Origin: Trichosphaerium sp. ATCC 40318
Taxonomy: Eukaryota > Discosea > Flabellinia > Trichosidae
Assembly: GCA_038496445.1 (NCBI GenBank)
Contig: JALMLS010000594.1
Coordinates: 1 to 64,000 of the forward strand
Direction: 5' to 3'
DNA: 64,000 nucleotides
The translations under genes and the position numbers were made by a program. The notes below the pieces were generated by a model. That model was given only the letters and a program-made list of their open reading frames with translations, had not been told where the DNA came from and made no database searches. Numbering within the stretch: position 1 is the first letter of the stretch; the number at the start of each line of letters is the position of its first letter. Below, one piece after another: positions 26,076 to 35,855 of this stretch.

Positions 26076-26526
26076 AGTGGAGGTGAATGAATTTGATGTT
26101 AAGCTGTATAGCGTTTCCTCGGAAAAAATCTTAAAACCACATTTGGCGGTTCTGGAAAGTGCGTATTCGCCAACAGAACTAATCAGGGGCGTTATATAGT
26201 AGCCTTTTTACCAAATACGCTATCACTAGAGCACCTTATTGAGTTAAAGGCGGAATTTGATTTTTCCGTTTGTCTGAAGCGTTAAACCTCGGAAACTGTT
26301 TGGAACGTTATGAAAACGCGTCAACATACAACGAAAAAGTTTGTGTCAACATGTCAGTCTCTGATTGCTTTATTTGCTTTAAAATCCGTACCACTTGTTG
26401 TGATGTGCACGGTACATTTGAGATATCAAAGAAACAAGCCGAGGTGTAACTGAAACCTAAATATTCAGGAAAGTCAAAAAGGAAAAGGACAAACAAACAA
26501 TCACCAAAACAAACATCTCTTACAAC
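26076..26526. other. Divergent promoter region with one weak ORF
   Basis: Lies between the divergent aminotransferase and stomatin-like genes. A minus-strand frame (26496-26308) reads coding-like towards its end, but has no good start. No gene is called. Confidence 0.4.
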
Positions 26527-27987
26527 ATGTCTTCTAGAAATACTATGTCTGAGCGTGAACCTTTTATACAGCGTATGGAAAAACGAAATGTACCTGAGCT
26601 AAACCCAGTATGCGATGAAGAGGGAACTACTGATGGAATAACAGAGTTATTCAAGGTATAGTTTAAGCAAGACAAAGATTTTATTATTCAAACGACACCT
26701 AGTGCTGTTTTTCTGTTCAAGGGTGCCTTGTCACTGCGTGTACTATGCCTTTTGCTTGCTTAGGGTGTGGTCCAGTTGTAATTGTAAACGAAGGACATAG
26801 AGCTGCTGTACTAAGACATGGAAAGTTCGTTAGAATGGTTCCACCTGGTATGCTTGTTTTGAAGAAAAAAATTTGTTGATGGATCAAAACAATCACGTGA
26901 TTTCCAAATTTTTTATTTATTGATTTATTCATAGGGACGTATCATCGTAACGTAGGCGTTGAGAAGTTTATTGTTAAGAGCATTCAAATCCAAACAGCGA
27001 TGATTCCTCAACAACGTGTTATTACAAAAGATAATGTTTCTGTGACTTTAGACGCTGTTTGTTTCTATCGTGTCGTTGGTGAGTACTCATTTCAGCACAT
27101 TTGCAATGTGATCTAATGCTATCAAAGACGTAAAGAAGGCTATATTCAATGTACAAGATTGTGACAAAGCGGTGAGAAACTTGGCACAATCAACGTAAGT
27201 GATATTGTTTAGCTGCAAACAAAACTAACAAATTACGATTTTTACTGAGCTTTATTTTTAGTCTAGAGACGCTCCTTGGTGAAAAAACACTTGCAGAACT
27301 CCTTACAGATCGACAAGTATGCCTTTAAACAAGAGAGTTCTTCTGAGTTTTGCGTAAAGCTAATTTGTTTCACTTAGGAACTGACACATCGAGTTGCTGA
27401 GTTACTCGATGAATCTTGCATGTCATGGGGTATTTTCTTTTTTCTAGTACTTTATTCCTTGACAATATTATCTAACATGATGATATCAAGGTGTTCACAT
27501 TGAAGCTTTAGAAGTTAGAGATATTAAAATGCCAGAACAAATGACACGTGTTATGGTATGTAACTTTTTTCTCTTGTTTTGGTTTTTATGATGTTTTAGG
27601 CGATTGTAGCAGAAGCAGAACGTGAAGGAGAAGCAAAAGTTGTATCTGCGAATGCTGAATTAAGAGCTGCAGCTACTTACGCTAAAGTACAAATACAAAA
27701 AACGTTTTATCTTTCAATTCCTATTTACTTCATCTAACGATATTACCCTCAAGGCAGCAGATGTCATGTCTCAGAATCCAGTGCTCTTCAGTTACGGTAT
27801 TTCCAAACACTACAAGAAATAGCTGTAAGTGATTTTACCCAGTATTCACGTGACCTCAGTCGAAATTAAGTTCGTAGTACATTAATTGTTCTTACAGTTC
27901 CGAAAAATGCTTCAGAGGCTTTCCAAAAGAGCCTCGATATGTCAGGCCAAGGATTCATGCTTAGAAGCCTTGTACAGTAAAGAATAA
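26527..27987 (+). pseudogene. Stomatin/prohibitin-like SPFH gene with two unresolved frame breaks
   Basis: Blocks at 26722-26847, 26935-27078, 27128-27194, 27262-27316, 27378-27429, 27491-27555 and 27600-27686 join in phase and give a clear SPFH (band 7) domain: VVIVNEGHRAAVLRHGKFVRMVPPGTY at the start, VSVTLDAVCFYRVV, AELLTDRQ, and the coiled AIVAEAEREGEAKVVSANAELRAA region. Such proteins scaffold cholesterol-rich membrane domains. Two problems remain. The exon from the ATG at 26527 ends in phase 0, while the next needs phase 1. Inside the exon starting near 27755, AADVMSQNP and LQLRYFQTLQEIA lie in different frames. Translation could start at the ATG at 26745. It is either a damaged gene or carries two sequencing indels. 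Confidence 0.75.
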
Positions 27988-28703
27988 ATAGATTTACAAA
28001 GTTTGCTATTGTTTTTCACTTAGAGGGCGTTGTAGAAACATTATATCAAAGCTTTGCAACTGCTGTCCAGATCTGACTCTTGGTTAGTTCTTACAGAACT
28101 GACAATTTTGAGAACGCAGTCAGTTATTGGCTTTAGGCCATGAATTTGCAGACGCCTCAATATATGGTCAGGCCAAGGATACTCATTAAGCTTAATAAGA
28201 ATTGTGTCAGCAAGCTTAGTACAGGCAACAAATAAGAAGTAATGCATTTAAAGCAACGCAAGTACTTCCGTATTTTCACATTACATAGACGGAGCAACAT
28301 TGCACTGAACCTTCACAGATCTGTTTAGCAAAAGTGACAAGGACAGATCCTTCTTAGATACTTTGGTCGCAAACTTGAATGATACGGACAATAGGCCTTT
28401 GCTCTAGAATTTGGAACCTCCTTCAAGACAGGCGGTGGAAGCTTCTCGATTCTTACAACTTCAACTGTCTTCCTACAAGCACAAACAAGGCAATTGCCTC
28501 AGTTTTTGATGGCAAACTAAGATAACTTTGCTAGAGTTTCAACCATTCTGGCAAGTTAATTTGGCTTTCGATACACTTTTAGGCATTCTTCGCTAGATTA
28601 TGAGCTGATTTGCTTTGTTTGCCAGTCGCTCTAGCAACGTCAAGACTGTTTTTGAAAAAATTGAAATTTCTCTTTGTCTGCAGAGTGGTAACCCTTTTTG
28701 AAC
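27988..28703. other. Spacer with an unidentified coding-like fragment
   Basis: On the minus strand, 28247-28041 is an open frame of 68 codons with coding character (LIKLNEYPWPDHILRRLQIHG...), ATG to stop, not recognised. It may be a short gene or the end of a decayed one. The rest, with scattered stops in all frames, holds nothing I recognise. Confidence 0.35.
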
Positions 28704-30121
28704 ATGCAAATGAGTCTGGGTGATACCCATGGGACATTAAACGCCCCAGAGCTATTGAAAGCGAACGATTTAGCGCCAACCATAAAATTCCGTATACAAG
28801 GCTTTGTTTTCTCTGTTATACAACACAGCGATGGATCTATAACCTTGGAAGCGACTTCAGTGCTAAATACGTATAAATTATTTGTTAAAACGGATGAAGA
28901 CGCTAAAGCGCTCTCAAATAACATATTACCCACTATAGACGCGTTAATAGCTTTTTTTAATAGCTATACAACAAATGTACGCTGTATCTCATAAAACTCT
29001 ATTAATCACGCATTAAAAGCATCATGTGGCTACCTTGGATATCAAGAAGGACGATAAAACCATCATACTGCTTATAACGATCATTGACGCTTTAAAAACT
29101 CCTAAAACATGTTCACTTACTCTTTCAACGCAATACCCTAATAGAGACATTAATCATGTGCGTATTTTGGCATTAGGTCCTTCTAACGTTTAAAAAAAAA
29201 AAGTGGCCCACGTGATTTAGGTTATAGAGGATTTGAGTAAACAAGTTTTTGATTCAGTTGATACTATCAATGATTTACAATGTGCTTTGGAAGATTCCTT
29301 GAAAAAAGTTGATGTATTGAAAGAGAAATTGGAGAGCGTCATTGGTACTTGGCGTTTTGATATAAAGTCCAAGCATCCTTCTATATCTATATTTCATAAT
29401 GGTACAGCAGTTAGTAAGTTTAAAGGACCAGGAGGTGAGTTTGGCGCTTAAACTTTACTCGGCTTTTTCTCATCACGAAAAAAGGTTGGTGCAGTGTTTT
29501 CGTTGATGGATCGTTCACAGATGGTATTCATCATATGGAGTACAAGTAATAGTATACTATAGTAGTTAATCTTATTGCTCATTGGTATTTTATATTCATT
29601 AGGATCGTACATACAGATGATAAGCGATTTATTCTGATCGGTGTTACATCAGAAAGTTTTATAAATGAAGAAAAACATGAGACGAATATAAGTCTTTATG
29701 GGAATGATGGTAAAGTATATAATCAAGGTAAACCAAATGATACAGGTCTTAGGCCTTTTGATAAAGGTACGTTTAAGGTAAACAAGGGTAGTATTCATAA
29801 AACAATATTTTTTCTTTTTTTCTCATTTTTTTCGACTTTCTGAATGATCATTTTTGCATGTGCCTCGGTTTGACTGTGGTTGGTTTGTTCACAAGTTGAT
29901 TAGTATACTAATTCGATGTTTTTCAAGGTGATTATGTTAGTGTTACACTGGATGTGAGACGTAGGATCGTTTCCTTTGGTGTTAATGGCGTTTTTTGCAA
30001 ACCGTATGAACTTAATAGCGGCGAGACTACTTTTAAATTTGCTGTATGCCTTCACAGTGTACAAGACTCGGTTGAAATGATACCACAATATTGTAAGTCA
30101 ACTTACGAACCAGTGGAATGA
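28704..30121 (+). CDS. SPRY (B30.2-like) domain protein
   Basis: Six exons (28704-28976, 29020-29157, 29221-29434, 29485-29545, 29603-29766, 29928-30121) close in phase to 347 residues. Residues about 137-170 form a short coiled coil (LQCALEDSLKKVDVLKEKLESV). Residues 170-340 match a SPRY fold: TWRFDIKSKHPSISIF, RFILIGVTSESF, the G-N-D-G-K-V turn, and VSVTLDVRRRIVSFGVNGV, the hallmark V-x-x-x-L-D...F-x-x-N-G. The N-terminal 130 residues are not recognised. SPRY domains are protein-binding modules. The last exon could end at a GTAAGT near 30092 instead of the TGA at 30119; I kept the simple end. Confidence 0.75.
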
Positions 30122-30477
30122 ACGCAAAGATGCTACAATACAACGTCATTTTTTTAACGCTTGTTTTCTTCTAACCATTGATGCACACTATTTTTGATAT
30201 CGCAAAGGGCCCTTCATTTTACATGCACGTGTGTTGATATTTACATCAATTTTAGCTAATTTTTAGACGTAGGTTACAATGACGAGGTTCAGCTTGATTT
30301 ATGAAGATACTAAAGGGTATTGATATTGGTGCTCTCGTACTTTACTAGCGTTACCTCTGAGCGAGAATTGCTATTTGCAAATGGCGTAATGGTATGTTTA
30401 ATCTCCTACAGTGCTAATTCCATATTTCTGACCCTGCTGGAGCGGATTAGTCGGTGGTCGTCATTTCATCATCGTAT
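30122..30477. other. Intergenic before tRNA
   Basis: No gene is seen. Confidence 0.5.
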
Positions 30478-30559
30478 GACACGATGTCCGAGTGGTTAAG
30501 GAGATAGACTTGAAATCTATTGGGCTCTGCCCGCGCAGGTTCAAATCCTGCTCGTGTCG
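30478..30559 (+). tRNA. tRNA-Ser(UGA)
   Basis: A complete 82-nt type II tRNA. The acceptor stem GACACGA pairs with TCGTGTC and a G discriminator follows. The D arm carries the A box (TGTCCGAGTGG). The anticodon stem ATAGA/TCTAT holds the loop CTTGAAA with anticodon TGA at 30511-30513. It has a long variable arm (TGGGCTCTGCCCG) and a T arm with the B box GGTTCAAATCC. There is no intron and no encoded CCA; a T run follows at about 30568. It reads UCA and, by wobble, other UCN serine codons. Confidence 0.97.
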
Positions 30560-30707
30560 AATAACCTTTTGTTTTGGCTGTATTCAGTCGCTTTAACAGT
30601 CAGGCGTATTTTTTAGGTATTTGTTTATTTACAGGTGTATTTATAGTACAATGTCAACTAGAAAATCCTTCTGGTCAATAATTTAAGCTGGCTAAAAAAC
30701 AAATAAA

Positions 30708-32319
30708 TCAAACATTTTGTGGAAGAAGATAGTACTTTTGCATTGATCGTTTATACATTGAACCAAACTTTTCGGACTCCCAATTTATCTGTGGGTAACA
30801 TAACGCAAGAGCGTTAGGTAAGAATGGTATAAAACCTGATGCACCAGCTTTAAGTATTTGCACAGTAGATATACGATACCTACATGCTAGGGTAAATATT
30901 GAACTGATGATAAAAACTGTTTCAAACGCTGTGTACCACTCGGCAATATCCTTAATTCCTAGGTAGTCTTCAACGCTCTTTATAAAATCAATACCATTTA
31001 CGTTATTCTTCCAATACCCTTGTGGGTATGACCTGAAATACGTTAGGCTTTAACTACAATATTCAACAAAAACTCACTTAAATTTCCGAAGATCCCATTG
31101 AAAATCAGGATACAGTGCTCTGTATGTATTCCACGCTGAGTGTCCATATCTAGGTATGAAACGTCATTAATTTAATAGCAATAATGAGTTGATCAGATAC
31201 CTTCCAAGAAGTGTTACACCGCCTTTCTCTATTATTGTATTAACATCAATATAATGCAAGTCGTCTAATGTTTTTGCATTACACTCCTTTGATAGATCGT
31301 TTAAGTACATTCTTTGATTATAAATATCTGACCAATAACCTTTAGGAACCGACCTATTCTTTAATTAACTAATACTATCTAACCATTTAAAGCACGCTCA
31401 GTAAACACCGAACAAAAAGTTGGGAATCCAAAGATTTTTTTGCTTCTTTGTTTGTGTTCGTACTTAAACCGCCATCTCTTCCATTTATAGTATGGGTACA
31501 TCGTTTCTATAGCCTCTGCTGGAGATGCATTGAACCTAAAATTAAGTTAAACTTAGCACTCAATGAGTAAAATAGAATCACAGTAAATTATCCTCAAAAG
31601 TTACTTACACAACTTTAAATATAGATGTCTTTTGTTCTAAAAACACACGTGATTGTGCGATATCATACCAATCATCCAAAACCATCACACGCGACTCTTG
31701 AGCCAGTGCATTAATAAACTTTCTTTGGTTCCTCTTCGATTTCCAATGTTCTTTGGGCACAGTACTGAAACAACAAAGTCAGAACTTTAACTTCAGTTTA
31801 CGGTACTTGTAACTCTTTATAAACGTACGCAAACTTCCACATATGCCACAGGTGTTCTGGATAAGCTCGTTTTATTGCCATTGAGAGACTTCCATGACTT
31901 TGAATAAAGTGTCAGCCTCAAAATGGTTCATGTGCGTAGTTATGATCATTGAAGGCGTTTAAAAGTGTATAAACTCGTACACTCTCTGAATCGCTTGAAG
32001 AGCGCCATTTCGCGTAAAATCTGTAAAATTTACGCTATACCAATCATCTAGGTGTTTATATCCGTGTTTAGCGCCGAACTTGTCAAAAAGTCGACGATGA
32101 TGCTGAATTATCTCATGGGGTACTTTTTTAACCTCCTAGCAACGATCAGGTACAACCAAACAGAGAAATACGCGAAATCAGCGATAATTTTAACCGTCAA
32201 CGCCGCGTTAGTACAACGCGTACCTTTTCACTGCGTCTACCGGGTTGTTTTACTATGTGATTGCGTTCTGTAAACAAAGTACGGTTTGGAGCAAGTAGTT
32301 TACGTCTTGAAACCTTCAT
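30708..32319 (-). CDS. Repeat protein of the WY...YP..W..F type (one frame break)
   Basis: Eight exons read leftward (32319-32224, 32135-31983, 31916-31829, 31764-31609, 31535-31409, 31358-31201, 31149-31078, 31032-30708), about 391 residues. The sequence is built from about four degenerate repeats of roughly 75 residues: a charged start (W...N-Q-R), a D-D-W-Y, then S-L-x-x-A-I-x-x-x-Y-P-x-x-x-W-x-x-W-x-F. Repeats of this shape occur in many protists and algae; their role is unknown to me. The basic start (MKVSRRKLLAPNRTLF) could be an organelle presequence. Exon 31916-31829 needs one extra base (between AAA G and T CAT) to keep the repeat in frame, so it carries an indel or an error. Confidence 0.7.
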
Positions 32320-32608
32320 TACGCGTTGCACCAACGCTCATAGCATTACACGAAGAATTAAAAAGCCAAAAAAAAGCCTCCTTAACTCTACAAGAATGTA
32401 GTTCATTCTAATTACTGTTTTACATGTTTTTACTCTGATCTACAGCGTCGTAGTGCATTGGTACTAGCTCTGTTACAAGTCTTGAAGATTCAGTTAGCAC
32501 GTGAGGTTCTTTTTGTCCTTTAGCGTTGTTAAGAGATATAACTATAACGACTACAAAGAAGTGTTGTAAGCGTTACGTTGTACTGTATGGATCTTTGTTT
32601 TAAATGAT

Positions 32609-33106
32609 CTACGCACTCAATACAGCAGCTATTATCCCGAGAACAATAAGTACCAAAGCTACTACCTCAGCTACAGTACAGCATTAAAGAGTGGAATTAT
32701 TAGGCAATTTTTTTTTTTTGGAGCAATCTCTCCAATAGTATGCCGATAATGACTATAAAATCGTACCTACAGTATCGAAATTATCATCAGCACGTTCTGA
32801 GCTGCTTAATTTCCCTGTCCATTCGCAACCAGTTTGTAAACGGCATTTCGCATCACCTACTGTTTAATAATCAATACTGATAGTCCTACCGTTATACTAT
32901 CGCGTACGGTATACACCACAGAGCGTTGCTTCGCCAGAACAAACAGTGGTTGCTGTACTCCATCTACAACCATCTTGAAGAGCGCATTGCTGTCTAGCGC
33001 TAAATTCTGAACATGAAACGGGTTCTCCATTGCAATCAACAGCTACATTTGCTATACTCGCTACTACCAAAAGTAGTAACACGAAGCACGTGATAATAGA
33101 GCTCAT
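32609..33106 (-). CDS. Small Cys-rich single-pass membrane protein
   Basis: Three exons (33106-32908, 32859-32767, 32670-32609) close in phase to 117 residues. Signal peptide 1-20 (MSSIITCFVLLLLVV...). The ectodomain carries two copies of a short motif, C-x-L-Q-x-G-C-x-W (QQCALQDGCRW and AKCRLQTGCEW), plus further Cys. The last about 20 residues form a hydrophobic anchor (VVALVLIVLGIIAAVLSA) ending the protein, either a single-pass segment or a GPI-type signal. No family is assigned. Confidence 0.75.
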
Positions 33107-33752
33107 AGATAGTTTATAGTAGTCGCAGTACTTAAAAATAGTCTAAAGTAGTCTTTAGTGTTAAATTTTCTTATCACGTGTTAGTATATTTATTGTTATA
33201 AAAAATGCAAGTTTTCCACATTGCGGATTGTGGCGAGCAAAATAGCAAGTGCGAATGGGCGAAAATGGAAAACCTGTTTTTGAGATACAGAACTATTTAG
33301 TAGCATTCGAAGGCAAGGCGCAACTTTGGTGGCAGAGAGAAGAGCAATCAAGGGATGCTCAAAGATCGTTTTATAGTATGACGTTTCCTTTGCAACTGTT
33401 TAGAAATAGATGGTACAGGTACCTCTTGAATGCCCTTTGTGCATCTCTATCATATTGGTAAGGTAAAAATAAAGTTGTACACTTTACGCAGAACACAAAA
33501 GACAAAAGCACAAGTAAATCTAAAAATAGAATAAAATCCTGGTACGTGTCTTTCTTTAACCGTCAAGGGTATCCACCGTTTGTTAGTGTCGTAGAGAACC
33601 GCTATAAAACGTACATACACGCTCTATTCAGAGTAAGGGCCTTATACGACAGAGATGATGCTCCTTCAAAAACAATGTGTTTTCTCTGTCTATGCCAACA
33701 AAATATGGAAATAGAAATCGTGTCAAAGCTTTTCAAGCCAAAGAAAAGCACC
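33107..33752. other. Unresolved stretch upstream of the Rho gene
   Basis: Several short open frames (around 33205-33300, 33246-33461 and 33546-33752) could be exons, but I could not link them. The last one is in frame with the Rho GTPase and contains in-frame ATGs at 33678 and 33708, so a longer Rho N-terminus is possible. Confidence 0.4.
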
Positions 33753-34791
33753 ATGACTCCCCTAAAAATAGTTTTGGTAGGAGGAGGAGCTGTAGGTATG
33801 TAGTAGGATACATAGGTTTGCTTTTTTATGCAGATTACAGGTAAAACGTGCTTAGTGTCTCAGTACACTAGTGGCACTCTTCCGAAATTTAATGGTAACT
33901 CTTTTTGATCTTCTTAATACTTTTTGTGTTTATTCGTAAATATAGTACCAACAATCTCTGAAACGCACAAGTAAGTTGTCTCTGTAACATTTTGCATACA
34001 ACTGATGCATTAAAATGGTTAACCGATAAATGCCAGTTTCACGTTCCAATTGAAAATAAATCTTTATTTACAACCTTCTATTTAGCTTTAGTGCAATGGT
34101 TTTAGGCAAAAATGTGGACTTAGGTTTGTACTAGTATACTATTATTCTGTTGATGTTGTTTCTACAGTTATTGTGGATACAGGCGGTACTGGGGAGTTTG
34201 ATAGACAGAGACCATCACTATATACAGTACTGTTTTTTGTATTTTTGTCATGGTACAGTCAGTATCTCAGATTGAATACAGGAGAGTGATGTGGTAGTAC
34301 TATGTTTTGGAATCGATTGTAAAGCAAGTTTTGAAAATGTGGATGCGAAGGTATGTGGATTTATTGTTTGTTTATAAATTGGTTAATTCTACCTGTATTT
34401 AGTGGCTACCAGAAGTATGCCAGAATTGCAATGTTGGCGTACCTATTATTCTTGTTGGCGTGAAACCTGACACAAGAACATTGAAGCAGACTGATGGAAG
34501 TGCTTGTGATTGTGTAACAAAAGATGAAGCAAAAAAGATAGCAATGAAAATAGGCGTATGTTGCTGCACTATGTTCTTGTTTTTGTATTACATGTTAACA
34601 TGACTAGGCTCATTCATATGTAGAGTGCTGTAATATTACTGGGGAAGGTGTTAAAGAAGGTATGTTACTATTGTTTATAATCTGTATTCTAACTTGATTG
34701 TGAAGTCTTTTTTGAAGCAATATATGCAGCATGGGTATCAAAAGGATTTTTTCATTGTAGTACAAAAGAAAAACATTGTATTCAAATGTAA
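33753..34791 (+). CDS. Rho-family small GTPase with altered switch II
   Basis: Nine exons (33753-33795, 33841-33894, 33946-33970, 34086-34123, 34168-34226, 34282-34350, 34403-34555, 34608-34659, 34718-34791) close in phase to 188 residues. MTPLKIVLVGGGAVGKTCLV is the P-loop, VPTISE carries the switch I Thr, IILVGVKPD stands for the (T/N)KxD motif, and a typical Rho insert region follows. It ends in CIQM, a CAAX box for prenylation, so it is membrane-anchored. Odd: switch II reads DTGGTGEFDRQRP where DTAGQEDYDRLRP is usual, so the catalytic Gln61 is Thr, and the SAK-like motif is CNI. Hydrolysis is probably weak. Confidence 0.88.
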
Positions 34792-35166
34792 TAAATTATG
34801 CACGTGACGCATTCAGTGTTGAACAACTTTGCACCATGTCTTTTTACCCTTTTCTTGTTGTCCGTGCTGTTTGGAGTGGTACACTTGGTTTTCCGTATCT
34901 ACAACGTACACATGATCAAGTGATTCCAAGTTATAGTACAACTTAATATACCTTCTATGTGAAGTGCATTAACAATGTGTGCTTAATAGTGTTTTATGAG
35001 AAGCAAGTTTTTCCAATTGGCATGCTTACAAGATTAGGAGACTAACACAATACCTTTGAATACATGAGTATTATTGATAGTGTGTCTTGTGAGCCGAACT
35101 TAACCTGGCATTAATAAGTTCCTTAGAGGAACTCAGCTTAAGTTTATTCAATGCGCATTAATTACA
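34792..35166. other. Intergenic
   Basis: AT-rich spacer. No gene is seen. Confidence 0.5.
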
Positions 35167-35559
35167 ATGGCCAAGGCTGTAATAACGCTTAATAAACTGC
35201 AAGATTGTCCGTATGCGAAGGATAAGAACCACAGAGGTTGTTGGGGTAAAACATCGTTTGGTACTCTTAGATACAATGGAAAGTCTGTAATTTGCAACGC
35301 CAGTGGCAATAGGCGCTATAAGATGGACGTAACAGTAAATTCGAGCAACTGTTATGTAAATAAACGCTCAAACGAGTTCAATGTTGACATGCCTTACGCT
35401 GTTGGTCCAGTAGAGTGGAAAACAGGCGTATACATACACTCTTACCCCTTACAGTGCTCAGCAGGATGTATACACCTTAAATCTTCAGATGCAAGGCAAT
35501 TTCATGATTGGGTAGCTTCTAAACCAAAAGTAAGAATTGTCGTTTCAAGCACGTGGTAA
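35167..35559 (+). CDS. L,D-transpeptidase-like (YkuD / Tlde1-DUF2778 type) protein
   Basis: A single uninterrupted frame of 130 residues, in a region where nearly all genes have several introns. The C-terminal half has the catalytic signature of the YkuD fold: GVYIHSY (His91), then SAGCIHL (Ser98, Cys101), followed by SSDARQFHDWV and KVRIVV. The short H-to-C spacing fits the Tlde1/DUF2778 branch. The N-terminal half (LRYNGKSVICNASGNRRYKMDV) fits the preceding strands of that branch. In bacteria these enzymes cut or exchange cross-links in peptidoglycan with the Cys as nucleophile; a protist has no such wall, so the target would be bacteria or a new substrate. No signal peptide is seen. Probably gained from a bacterium. 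Confidence 0.75.
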   Translation: MAKAVITLNKLQDCPYAKDKNHRGCWGKTSFGTLRYNGKSVICNASGNRRYKMDVTVNSSNCYVNKRSNEFNVDMPYAVGPVEWKTGVYIHSYPLQCSAGCIHLKSSDARQFHDWVASKPKVRIVVSSTW

Positions 35560-35627
35560 TATGTAAAAAATAAAAATCAGTTGAACAAAAAAAGTAGTTA
35601 GTTACATACTTGACGACTAAATTAGTG

Positions 35628-35768
35628 TCAGAATAAGAACGTCTGGCTATTGTTAGTGTGGGAGGTGTAGCTAACAGTAACACCAAAAGGCGGTCGACCA
35701 CTTCCGTACATAGATGTTAAACGACTAGTACCTCGTGACTTCAAATGACTTAATGTAGACTCTAGCAT
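35628..35768 (-). CDS. Small hypothetical ORF
   Basis: 46 codons from ATG to stop (MLESTLSHLKSRGTSR...), Ser/Thr/Arg-rich. Not recognised; it could be chance. Confidence 0.25.
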   Translation of the reverse strand: MLESTLSHLKSRGTSRLTSMYGSGRPPFGVTVSYTSHTNNSQTFLF

Positions 35769-35855
35769 ACCTTAAATACATATAGCAAGTACAGCACTTT
35801 TTGAAACATACAAAAACAATGCTGATTGCAGAAAAATATATTGTTTATTTTAATC

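Noticed and set aside
32340-32520. Coding-like plus-strand segments (RRSALVLALLQVLKIQLARE type)
   Set aside because: No start, no phase-compatible neighbour exon and no family; not enough to call a gene.
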